DNA from: Pseudomonas canadensis
GTDB taxonomy: Bacteria > Pseudomonadota > Gammaproteobacteria > Pseudomonadales > Pseudomonadaceae
DNA length: 64,000 nucleotides
NCBI RefSeq assembly: GCF_000503215.1
Contig: NZ_AYTD01000015.1
Span: 45,622 to 109,621, forward strand
Direction of reading: 5' to 3'
The first letter of the stretch is position 1; each line of letters opens with the position of its first letter. A model generated the notes under the pieces. The model was not told the origin of the DNA, did not search any database, and was given only the letters and a program-made list of their open reading frames with translations. This document shows positions 41,554 to 49,220 of the stretch, piece by piece. The position numbers and the translations under genes are program-made.

Positions 41554-42945
41554 ATGAGTGGTGCAAGAAGCGTCGAGCAGTGGAAAACATTTATCGAAGG
41601 TTGTCTGGATTTTCGCCCGGCGGATGAAGTGTTCCGCATCGCCCGTGACATGTTCACCGAGCCGGAGCTGTTCGATCTGGAGATGGAACTGATCTTCGAA
41701 AAAAACTGGATCTACGCCTGCCACGAAAGCGAACTGGCGAACAACCATGACTTCGTGACGATGCGCGCCGGGCGCCAGCCGATGATCATCACCCGCGACG
41801 GCGAAGGTCGGCTCAATGCACTGATCAATGCTTGCCAACATCGCGGCACCACGCTTACCCGTGTCGGCAAGGGCAACCAATCCACCTTCACTTGCCCGTT
41901 CCATGCCTGGTGCTACAAGAGCGATGGCCGGCTGGTGAAGGTCAAGGCGCCGGGGGAATACCCGGAGGGTTTCGACAAGGCGACGCGCGGGCTGAAAAAG
42001 GCACGCATCGAGAGCTACAAAGGCTTTGTGTTCATCAGCCTGGATGTGGCGGGCACCGACAGCCTGGAAGACTTCCTGGGCGACGCCAAAGTGTTCTTCG
42101 ACATGATGGTCGCCCAGTCCGCTACCGGCGAGTTGGAGGTATTGCCAGGCAAATCCGCCTACACCTACGACGGCAATTGGAAGCTGCAAAACGAGAACGG
42201 CCTGGACGGTTATCACGTCAGCACCGTGCACTACAACTACGTGGCCACGGTGCAGCATCGCCAGCAAGTAAACACCGAAAACGGCACCGGCGCAGGTAGC
42301 ACCCTGGACTACAGCAAGCTTGGCGCGGGTGACGCCAACACCGACGACGGCTGGTTTGCCTTCAACAATGGTCACAGTGTGTTGTTCAGCGACATGCCCA
42401 ACCCCAGCGTGCGCTCCGGCTACGCCACCATCATGCCGCGCCTGGTGGAAGAACACGGCCAGCCAAAGGCCGAGTGGATGATGCACCGCCTGCGCAACCT
42501 GAATATCTACCCGAGCCTGTTCTTTCTCGACCAGATCAGCTCGCAACTGCGCATCATCCGCCCGGTGGCGTGGAACAAGACCGAGATCATCAGCCAGTGC
42601 CTGGGGGTTAAGGGCGAATCCGACGCGGATCGCGAAAACCGTATTCGCCAGTTCGAGGACTTCTTCAACGTCTCGGGCATGGGCACGCCGGATGACCTGG
42701 TGGAATTTCGCGAAGCCCAACGCGGTTTCCAGGGCCGCCTGGAACGCTGGAGCGACATCTCACGCGGCAGCCATCGCTGGGAAACCGGCCCCACGCCGAA
42801 CAGCGAAGCCATCGGCATCCAACCGGCCATGACCGGCACCGAATTCACCCATGAAGGCCTTTACGTGAACCAGCACCGCAACTGGCAGCAGTTCCTGCTC
42901 AAGGGCCTGGACAGACAAGCGCTGACATTGCGGGAGGTGGAATGA
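41554..42945 (+). CDS. antA: Anthranilate 1,2-dioxygenase large subunit
   Basis: 463 residues of ring-hydroxylating dioxygenase alpha subunits. The Rieske cluster is Cys94-x-His96 (CQHRG) and Cys114-x2-His117 (CPFHAW); the mononuclear iron site is in NGLDGYHVSTVHYNYV. With AntB and AntC it turns anthranilate into catechol with loss of CO2 and ammonia. AntA is close to benzoate dioxygenase BenA; the antR and kyn neighbours favour anthranilate. Confidence 0.94.
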   Translation: MSGARSVEQWKTFIEGCLDFRPADEVFRIARDMFTEPELFDLEMELIFEKNWIYACHESELANNHDFVTMRAGRQPMIITRDGEGRLNALINACQHRGTTLTRVGKGNQSTFTCPFHAWCYKSDGRLVKVKAPGEYPEGFDKATRGLKKARIESYKGFVFISLDVAGTDSLEDFLGDAKVFFDMMVAQSATGELEVLPGKSAYTYDGNWKLQNENGLDGYHVSTVHYNYVATVQHRQQVNTENGTGAGSTLDYSKLGAGDANTDDGWFAFNNGHSVLFSDMPNPSVRSGYATIMPRLVEEHGQPKAEWMMHRLRNLNIYPSLFFLDQISSQLRIIRPVAWNKTEIISQCLGVKGESDADRENRIRQFEDFFNVSGMGTPDDLVEFREAQRGFQGRLERWSDISRGSHRWETGPTPNSEAIGIQPAMTGTEFTHEGLYVNQHRNWQQFLLKGLDRQALTLREVE

Positions 42946-43436
42946 TGAATGCGCAACTGCAGTACCAGATCGAGCAGTTCTTCTACCGTAAATCCGAGCT
43001 GTGCGACGCCCAGGATTGGGACGCTTATGTGCAGCTGTTCGACCCGCAGAGTGAGTTCCACCTGCCGCAATGGGACTCGGAACACGTCTACACCCGTGAT
43101 CCCAAGCGCGAGATGTCGTTGATCTACTACGCCAACCGCTCGGGCCTGGAAGACCGTGTGTTCCGTTTGCGCACCGGCAAAGCCGCGTCGGCCACACCGA
43201 TGCCGCGCACCTTGCACCTGATCAATAACGTGCGCATTGCCGAGCAGGCGGATGGAACGCTGGAGGTGAAATTGAACTGGCACACGTTGTTCTATCGATT
43301 GGCTACGTCGGAGCAGTTCTACGGACAGGCTACCTACAGCCTCAAGCCCCATGACGACAGTTGGTTGATCACCCGCAAACACGCGCTGCTGCTCAACGAC
43401 ACCATCAACTCGGTGCTGGATTTCTATCACCTGTAA
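42942..43436 (+). CDS. antB: Anthranilate 1,2-dioxygenase small subunit
   Basis: 164 residues with the NTF2-like cystatin fold of dioxygenase beta subunits (EQFFYRKSELCDAQDWDAYVQLF near the start, RDPKREMSLIYYANR later). GGAGG precedes two consecutive ATGs; the first overlaps the antA stop by four bases. It is structural for the alpha3beta3 oxygenase. A REP pair follows before antC. Confidence 0.94.
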   Translation: MMNAQLQYQIEQFFYRKSELCDAQDWDAYVQLFDPQSEFHLPQWDSEHVYTRDPKREMSLIYYANRSGLEDRVFRLRTGKAASATPMPRTLHLINNVRIAEQADGTLEVKLNWHTLFYRLATSEQFYGQATYSLKPHDDSWLITRKHALLLNDTINSVLDFYHL

Positions 43437-43439
43437 CCC

Positions 43440-43527
43440 TGTAGGAGCCGGCTTGCCGGCGATGGCGTCTGACCTGTTGAACACTGTCGCCCGACAGACC
43501 GCTATCGCTGGCAAGCCAGCTCCTACA
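43440..43527. repeat. REP palindrome pair inside the ant operon
   Basis: TGTAGGAGCCGGCTTGCCGG and the inverse unit ending CCAGCTCCTACA flank about 40 bases. It lies 4 bases after the antB stop and 27 before antC, so it is in the transcript and may stabilise the antAB message or lower antC expression. Confidence 0.9.
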
Positions 43528-43553
43528 GTTATTGAATCCATGGAGAATGGTGG

Positions 43554-44561
43554 ATGAATCACAAAGTGGCCTTCAGCTTTGCCGACGGCAAGACCCTGTT
43601 CTTTCCCGTCGGCGCCCATGAAATCCTGCTGGATGCGGCACTGCGCAACGGCATCAAGATCCCACTGGATTGCCGTGAAGGTGTGTGCGGCACCTGCCAG
43701 GGCCGTTGCGAGTCCGGCGATTACAGCCAGGACTATGTAGACGAAGAAGCCCTGTCCAGCCTCGACCTGCAACAGCGCAAGATGCTCAGTTGCCAGACGC
43801 GGGTAAAGTCCGACGCGACGTTCTATTTCGACTTTGATTCGAGCCTGTGCAACGCGCCGGGACCGGTTCAGGTCAAGGGCAGCGTGAGCGCGGTGGAACA
43901 GGTGTCGGCCAGCACGGCGATCCTGCAGGTGCAGTTGGATCAGGCACTGGATTTTCTGCCTGGCCAATATGCGCGCCTAGCGGTGCCTGGCACGGACAGT
44001 TGGCGGTCCTATTCTTTCGCCAACCTGCCGGGCAATCACCTGCAATTTTTAGTGCGCCTGTTGCCCGATGGGGTGATGAGCAACTACCTGCGCGAACGCT
44101 GCCAGGTGGGCGATGAACTGTTGATGGAAGCGCCCCTCGGCGCCTTCTACCTGCGCCACGTCACCAAGCCATTGGTACTGGTGGCGGGTGGCACCGGGTT
44201 GTCGGCCTTGCTGGGCATGCTTGATGAACTGGCCACCAATGGTTGCGACCAACCGGTGCACCTGTATTACGGCGTGCGCGGTGCCGAGGACTTGTGCGAA
44301 GCGGCGCGTATCCAAGGTTATGCTGCAAAAATCGCAGGCTTTCGCTACACCGAAGTCCTCAGCGCTCCCTCCGACGATTGGCCCGGCAAGCGCGGCTACC
44401 TCACTGAGCATTTTGACCTGGCCGAATTGCGGGACAGTTCGGCGGATATGTACCTGTGCGGCCCCCCTCCAATGGTCGAATCCATCCAGCAATGGCTGGC
44501 GGATCAGGCACTTGATGGCGTTCAGCTGTATTACGAAAAGTTTACGCAGAGTAATATCTGA
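43554..44561 (+). CDS. antC: Anthranilate 1,2-dioxygenase reductase
   Basis: 335 residues: N-terminal [2Fe-2S] ferredoxin (CREGVCGTCQGRCESG, Cys at about 41-52), then FAD-binding (RSYSFAN) and NADH-binding (GGTGLSALLGML) domains of the ferredoxin-NAD reductase type. It passes NADH electrons to AntA. ATGGAGAATGGTGG supplies the ribosome binding site. It is in the same direction as antAB. Confidence 0.95.
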   Translation: MNHKVAFSFADGKTLFFPVGAHEILLDAALRNGIKIPLDCREGVCGTCQGRCESGDYSQDYVDEEALSSLDLQQRKMLSCQTRVKSDATFYFDFDSSLCNAPGPVQVKGSVSAVEQVSASTAILQVQLDQALDFLPGQYARLAVPGTDSWRSYSFANLPGNHLQFLVRLLPDGVMSNYLRERCQVGDELLMEAPLGAFYLRHVTKPLVLVAGGTGLSALLGMLDELATNGCDQPVHLYYGVRGAEDLCEAARIQGYAAKIAGFRYTEVLSAPSDDWPGKRGYLTEHFDLAELRDSSADMYLCGPPPMVESIQQWLADQALDGVQLYYEKFTQSNI

Positions 44562-44582
44562 CCCCTCAGCACTTCTGAGGGG
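44562..44582. terminator. Hairpin directly after antC
   Basis: CCCCTCAG and CTGAGGGG form an 8-bp perfect stem with a 5-base loop starting at the base after the antC stop. No T run follows, so it may be an mRNA-stabilising hairpin more than a terminator. Confidence 0.5.
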
Positions 44583-44633
44583 CTGATGCGGCGTGCACTC
44601 AACCCTGAGAAAAACAAGTAGAAGGGAATGTTA

Positions 44634-46034
44634 ATGGCGGATGACATGGTTAACCCGGTAGGCCTCAAGCGTGGCCTGAAGAACCGGCACATTCAGCTGA
44701 TCGCCTTGGGAGGGGCGATCGGCACGGGGTTGTTCCTCGGCTCGGCCGGGGTGCTCAAGTCGGCGGGGCCGTCGATGATCCTGGGTTACGCGATTGCGGG
44801 TTTCATCGCGTTCCTGATCATGCGCCAGCTCGGCGAGATGATCGTCGAAGAGCCGGTGGCCGGTTCCTTCAGCCACTTCGCCCACAAATACTGGGGCGGC
44901 TACGCAGGCTTCCTGGCGGGCTGGAACTACTGGGTGCTCTACGTGCTGGTGGGCATGGCCGAACTGACGGCGGTGGGTAAGTACATCCAGTTCTGGTGGC
45001 CGGAGATCCCGACCTGGGTCAGTGCACTGGTGTTCTTTGTCGCGGTGAACCTGATCAACACCCTGAACGTGAAGTTCTTTGGTGAAGCCGAGTTCTGGTT
45101 TGCGATCATCAAGGTGGTGGCGATTGTCGGCATGATCGTGCTCGGCTGCTACCTGCTGTTCAGCGGTACCGGCGGCCCGCAAGCCACGGTCAGCAACCTG
45201 TGGAGCCACGGCGGGTTCTTCCCGAATGGCGGCATGGGGCTGTTGATGTCCATGGCGTTCATCATGTTCTCGTTCGGTGGCCTGGAGCTGGTCGGCATCA
45301 CTGCCGCCGAAGCCAGCGAGCCGCGCAAAGTGATCCCGAAAGCGATCAACCAGGTGGTCTACCGGATCCTGATTTTCTACGTGGGTGCCCTGACCGTGCT
45401 GCTGTCGCTGTACCCGTGGGACCAACTGCTGCAAACCCTCGGCGCGTCGGGCGATGCCTACAGTGGTAGCCCGTTCGTGCAGATCTTCTCGCTGATCGGC
45501 AACGACACCGCCGCACACATCCTCAACTTCGTGGTGCTGACCGCGGCGCTGTCGGTGTACAACAGCGGCGTGTACTGCAACAGCCGCATGCTGTTCGGCC
45601 TGGCCGAGCAAGGTGATGCACCGAAATCGCTGATGAAGCTGAACAAACAAGGCGTGCCGATCCGCGCCCTGGCGATTTCAGCGTTGGTGACGATGCTGTG
45701 TGTAGTGGTCAACTATGTGGCACCGCAGAGCGCGCTGGAGCTGCTGTTCGCGCTGGTGGTTGCCTCGTTGATGATCAACTGGGCGCTGATCAGCATCACC
45801 CACATCAAGTTCCGCAAAGCCATGGGCGAACAAGGCCTGACGCCGTCGTTCAAGACCTTCTGGTTCCCGTTCAGCAACTACCTGTGCCTGGCGTTCATGG
45901 TGATGATCATCAGCGTGATGCTGGCGATTCCAGGCATCAGCGAGTCGGTGTATGCGATGCCGGTGTGGGTGGGGATTATCTACATTGCCTACCGTTTGCG
46001 GGTTCGAAACACGAAAGCAGCCGTGGCGCAGTAA
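44634..46034 (+). CDS. aroP: Aromatic amino acid permease
   Basis: 466 residues, 12 membrane segments, and very similar throughout to E. coli AroP (KRGLKNRHIQLIALGGAIGT; RQLGEMIVEEPVAGSFSHFA; SFGGLELVGITAAEA). It should import tryptophan, phenylalanine and tyrosine with protons. The second of two nearby ATGs was chosen because AAGGGA is 7 bases upstream of it. It lies between antC and convergent kynA, in keeping with tryptophan uptake for the pathway. Confidence 0.9.
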   Translation: MADDMVNPVGLKRGLKNRHIQLIALGGAIGTGLFLGSAGVLKSAGPSMILGYAIAGFIAFLIMRQLGEMIVEEPVAGSFSHFAHKYWGGYAGFLAGWNYWVLYVLVGMAELTAVGKYIQFWWPEIPTWVSALVFFVAVNLINTLNVKFFGEAEFWFAIIKVVAIVGMIVLGCYLLFSGTGGPQATVSNLWSHGGFFPNGGMGLLMSMAFIMFSFGGLELVGITAAEASEPRKVIPKAINQVVYRILIFYVGALTVLLSLYPWDQLLQTLGASGDAYSGSPFVQIFSLIGNDTAAHILNFVVLTAALSVYNSGVYCNSRMLFGLAEQGDAPKSLMKLNKQGVPIRALAISALVTMLCVVVNYVAPQSALELLFALVVASLMINWALISITHIKFRKAMGEQGLTPSFKTFWFPFSNYLCLAFMVMIISVMLAIPGISESVYAMPVWVGIIYIAYRLRVRNTKAAVAQ

Positions 46035-46038
46035 CCCC

Positions 46039-46129
46039 TGTGGGAGCGGGCTTGCTCGCGAATGCTGTGCGTCAGTCACCAGATGTGCGGGCTGACCCAC
46101 CGCTTTCGCGAGCAAGCCCGCTCCCACAG
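46039..46129. repeat. REP palindrome pair
   Basis: CTGTGGGAGCGGGCTTGCTC with its inverse GAGCAAGCCCGCTCCCACAG form perfect 25-base arms with about 41 bases between. It lies directly after the aroP stop. Confidence 0.93.
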
Positions 46130-46145
46130 CGTGGATAGCATTCCA

Positions 46146-46181
46146 AAACAAAAAGCCCCGGAATTCCGGGGCTTTTTGTTT
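46146..46181. terminator. Perfect 36-bp palindromic terminator between aroP and kynA
   Basis: The arms AAACAAAAAGCCCCGGAA and TTCCGGGGCTTTTTGTTT are exactly complementary with centre GAATTC. Runs of A and T on the two sides make it bidirectional. It overlaps the kynA stop codon by two bases. Confidence 0.93.
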
Positions 46182-47037
46182 ACAGCGTTGAGCGCACTCG
46201 CCACAACTCGGGGAACAACACCGTGTCGAGCATCTTGCGCAAATACCCCACACCTTCCGTGCCGCCCGTGCCGGGCTGGAAGCCGATGATCCGCTCTACC
46301 GTCGTCACATGGCGGAAGCGCCATTGGCGGAACGAGTCCTCCAGGTCGATAAACTTCTCGGCCAACTGATACAGGTCCCAGTAGCGGTTCGGATCGCGAT
46401 ACACCTCGCGCCACGCCGCCTCCACCGATTCATCGTGAACCGTCGCCGCCGTCGGGTCGCGCTCGGCACGTTTCGGGTCAATCGCCAGGCCAGCCTTGAT
46501 CATCAGGTTGATCGCTTCGTCGTACAGCGACGGCGTGGCAATCGCTACTTTCAACTCGTTCAACAGCTCCGGCCGATGGGCGTGAGGCCGCAACAGCGCC
46601 GCGCTTTTGTTGCCGAGGATAAATTCGATCTCACGGTACTGGAACGACTGGAACCCCGACGACTGCCCCAGGAACGGACGGATCGACTTGTACTCCGACG
46701 GCGTCATCGTCGCCAGCACTGCCCAGGCATGCACCAGTTGATCGAAGATCCGCGACACCCGCGCCAGCATCTTGAACGCCGGCGGCAACTCGCCCAGGCG
46801 CACGTGTTCGCGGGCGGCCTTGAGTTCGTGGAGCATCAGTTTCATCCACAGCTCGGACGTCTGGTGCTGGATGATGAAGAGCATTTCGTTGTGGTCCGGC
46901 GACAGCGGGTGCTGGGCGCTGAGGACTTTGCCCAGGTCCAGGTAATCGCCGTAGCTCATGGACTCGGAGAAATTCAGTTCGGCGTTATGCCATTCTTCAG
47001 GCGGCTGGTAGTCAGCAGAGAAAGGACATTGGCTCAT
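46180..47037 (-). CDS. kynA: Tryptophan 2,3-dioxygenase
   Basis: 285 residues of the haem tryptophan dioxygenase family. SYGDYLDLGKVLSAQHPLS and MLFIIQHQTSELWMKLMLHE hold substrate contacts and the distal His, and RFRHVTTVERIIG contains the proximal haem His. It oxidises tryptophan to N-formylkynurenine. Its ATG overlaps the kynB stop by four bases. Confidence 0.96.
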   Translation of the reverse strand: MSQCPFSADYQPPEEWHNAELNFSESMSYGDYLDLGKVLSAQHPLSPDHNEMLFIIQHQTSELWMKLMLHELKAAREHVRLGELPPAFKMLARVSRIFDQLVHAWAVLATMTPSEYKSIRPFLGQSSGFQSFQYREIEFILGNKSAALLRPHAHRPELLNELKVAIATPSLYDEAINLMIKAGLAIDPKRAERDPTAATVHDESVEAAWREVYRDPNRYWDLYQLAEKFIDLEDSFRQWRFRHVTTVERIIGFQPGTGGTEGVGYLRKMLDTVLFPELWRVRSTL

Positions 47038-47684
47038 CGCGTGGGCTCCTTGAGCGGGCGGAGAATGGCGCGGACCGGGCTCGCGTCCAGGTTGGCAAAC
47101 CGCAGCGGCAGTGCGATCAATTCATAGTCGCCCTCCGGTACGTCATCGAGCACGATGCCTTCGAGAATCGCCATGCCATGGCGGGCCACGGCGTTGTGAG
47201 AATCCATAGTCTTGGACTGCTGCGGGTCCAGCGAGGGCGTATCGATGCCGATCAAGCGCACCCCCAGACTGGCCAGCAGTTCGATGGTTTGTGGAGCGAT
47301 GGCGGTGAAATTCGAATCCCATTCAGTCAGCGGCGCTTGTGGATAAGTGCGCAGCAACACACGCTCGGGCAGGTTATCCACACGGCTTTCCAACTGATGC
47401 GGCTGCACCAGCGCGCCGCTGTCCAGGCAATGCAGCACCCGGCATGGGCCCATGTACACATCCAGCGACACTTCGCCAATTGGCGCACCGTCCGCGCTGT
47501 AATGCAGCGGCGCGTCCACATGGGCGCCGGTGTGCGGAGACAAGGTGATACGCCCGACATTCACCGGACACTCCGGGCCAAACTGCCACACGCGCTCTTC
47601 CTGGAACGGCGTATCTCCCGGCCAGGTCGGGGTCGCCGTACTCAAGGGCGGGCTGATATCCCACCACGTTTTTATTGGGTTCAT
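47034..47684 (-). CDS. kynB: Kynurenine formamidase
   Basis: 216 residues of the bacterial cyclase/KynB family. The metal site is in SPHTGAHVDAPLHY (HxGTHxDxPxH type) and the start reads WWDISPPLSTATPTWPGDTP. It hydrolyses N-formylkynurenine to kynurenine and formate. It is first in kynB-kynA and has the candidate KynR box 48-66 bases upstream. Confidence 0.95.
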   Translation of the reverse strand: MNPIKTWWDISPPLSTATPTWPGDTPFQEERVWQFGPECPVNVGRITLSPHTGAHVDAPLHYSADGAPIGEVSLDVYMGPCRVLHCLDSGALVQPHQLESRVDNLPERVLLRTYPQAPLTEWDSNFTAIAPQTIELLASLGVRLIGIDTPSLDPQQSKTMDSHNAVARHGMAILEGIVLDDVPEGDYELIALPLRFANLDASPVRAILRPLKEPTR

Positions 47685-47731
47685 TTGAAGGCTCTCGGCG
47701 GTTACTGGGGTGAATGATACGAGGGCCGGCT

Positions 47732-47750
47732 GCGAATTTTCTTGCGAATT
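47732..47750. promoter_or_regulatory. Candidate KynR box upstream of kynB
   Basis: GCGAATTTTCTTGCGAATT agrees with the kynU site at 36249-36267 in 15 of 19 positions and is at a similar place and orientation (48-66 bases before kynB). It also contains TGCGAATT as a direct repeat. Confidence 0.6.
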
Positions 47751-47924
47751 CTGGCGTGAGGGGGGAAATCTTTCGCACTTACTGCGAGGAAATGACGGAT
47801 TGGTGATGGGTTATATCAAATAAACACCGCTGCGCTTCTGGGCATCCCGATGTCGAGTTCAGACCACTGACGCAACGCCCTAGGCCTTAGGGTGGACCTT
47901 TCCATTCCCTGCCCTGGAGACACC

Positions 47925-48269
47925 ATGTCCAAGCCCATCACCGTACTGCGCGACACCCACCCCCTGCCGGTCCTGGACGCCTGCAAATGGGAAAAACTCG
48001 AAGGCGATCCGCATACCGTCAATCTCAACGCCTACACCAGCGAAGACGGCAGCAAGATCATGGGCACCTGGATCTGCACCCCGGGCAAGTGGTACGTGGA
48101 CTACGTGAAGTGGGAATACTGCCACTTCCAGGAAGGCTACTGCATCATCACGCCCGAGGGGTTGGCGCCGATTCACTTGCGAGCTGGGGATATCTTCGTG
48201 GTGGAACCGGGGATGAAGGGGACGTGGGAAGTTGTGGAGACAGTGCGTAAGTATTTTGTGTTTGCTTGA
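47925..48269 (+). CDS. Cupin domain protein
   Basis: 114 residues forming a single cupin barrel of the DUF861/ureidoglycine aminohydrolase-like type (MGTWICTPGKWYVDYVKWEY, FQEGYCIITPEG, HLRAGDIFVVEPGMKGTWEV). CTGGAG precedes the ATG. It is divergent from kynB across 240 bases. The role is unknown; many such proteins are small-molecule binding or regulatory. Confidence 0.88.
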   Translation: MSKPITVLRDTHPLPVLDACKWEKLEGDPHTVNLNAYTSEDGSKIMGTWICTPGKWYVDYVKWEYCHFQEGYCIITPEGLAPIHLRAGDIFVVEPGMKGTWEVVETVRKYFVFA

Positions 48270-48273
48270 GCCG

Positions 48274-48309
48274 CAAAAACCCGGGAGCCCACTATTAGCA
48301 GGCTCCCGG
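48274..48309 (-). terminator. Intrinsic terminator after mmsB
   Basis: On the minus strand CCGGGAGCC pairs with GGCTCCCGG around an 11-base loop and is followed by GTTTTTG. It lies 9 bases after the mmsB stop. Confidence 0.88.
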
Positions 48310-48317
48310 AAACGCCC

Positions 48318-49205
48318 CTATTTGGGCTTGCGATAGCTGTTGATAATCGCCGAGAAGTCCTTGCCCCCTTCCCCACGCTGGCTCATCGATTGATACAACT
48401 GCTGGGCCACAGCGCCCAGAATCACGGGTTGCTTGGCCTGACGCGCCGCTTCGGTGGCCAAGCCCAAATCCTTGAGCATCAGGTCAGCACCAAACCCACC
48501 GGTATAACCACGCGACGACGGTGCGGTTTCGATCACGCCCGGCCATGGGTTGTAGGTATCGGAACTCCAGCAACGTCCGGTGGAGCTGTTGATGATGCCG
48601 GCCAGCACCTGGGTGTCGATGCCCAGCGCATCGCCCAAGGCCATGGCCTCACTGACGCCGACCATGCTGATCCCCAACAACAAGTTGTTGCAGATCTTCG
48701 CGATTTGCCCCGTGCCCACATCACCGCAGTGCACGATGTTGCGGCCCATCTGCGCCAGCACCGGTTGTAGGGTGGCGAACAGTTCCGGGGTAGCGCCGAC
48801 CATGAAGGTCAGCGTCCCGGCTGCGGCGCCGCCCGTGCCTCCGGAGACGGGGGCGTCGGCTACGGCCACACCTTGTTTGGCCGCCACAGCCGCTACGTCG
48901 CGGATGGTCTGCGGGTCGATGGTGCTGCAATCCACCGCCGGTACGCCTTTACCGATGCCGGCAAGTACACCGTCTTCATTCAGCCAGACGCTGCGCACAT
49001 GGGCGGCGGCGGGCAGCATCGTGATCACCAGTTCAGCACCGGTGGCCGCATCACGCGGCGAATCGCTGATGGTGCCACCCAGCTCGGCCAGTTCCTTGAG
49101 CACCGTCTGGTTCAGGTCGAACAGGTTCAGCGCATGGCCGGCCTTGATCAGGTTGCGGGCCATGGGTGCGCCCATGTTGCCCAAGCCGATAAATGCAATC
49201 TTCAT
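48318..49205 (-). CDS. mmsB: 3-Hydroxyisobutyrate dehydrogenase
   Basis: 295 residues. The NAD loop GLGNMGAPMARNL (7-19) and the substrate motif ADAPVSGGTGGAAAGTL with the catalytic Lys in GTGQIAKICNNLL mark the beta-hydroxyacid dehydrogenase family. It oxidises 3-hydroxyisobutyrate to methylmalonate semialdehyde in valine breakdown. It follows mmsA by 15 bases. Confidence 0.94.
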   Translation of the reverse strand: MKIAFIGLGNMGAPMARNLIKAGHALNLFDLNQTVLKELAELGGTISDSPRDAATGAELVITMLPAAAHVRSVWLNEDGVLAGIGKGVPAVDCSTIDPQTIRDVAAVAAKQGVAVADAPVSGGTGGAAAGTLTFMVGATPELFATLQPVLAQMGRNIVHCGDVGTGQIAKICNNLLLGISMVGVSEAMALGDALGIDTQVLAGIINSSTGRCWSSDTYNPWPGVIETAPSSRGYTGGFGADLMLKDLGLATEAARQAKQPVILGAVAQQLYQSMSQRGEGGKDFSAIINSYRKPK

Positions 49206-49220
49206 GGTCTTCTCCCAGAA

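Noticed and set aside
41554..44561. Benzoate dioxygenase (benABC)
   Set aside because: The families are close, but AntR-type regulator, kyn genes and no benD or benK nearby favour anthranilate dioxygenase.
7882..46129. REP units as a CRISPR array
   Set aside because: The units are paired inverted palindromes scattered over 38 kb, not regularly spaced direct repeats, and no cas genes occur.
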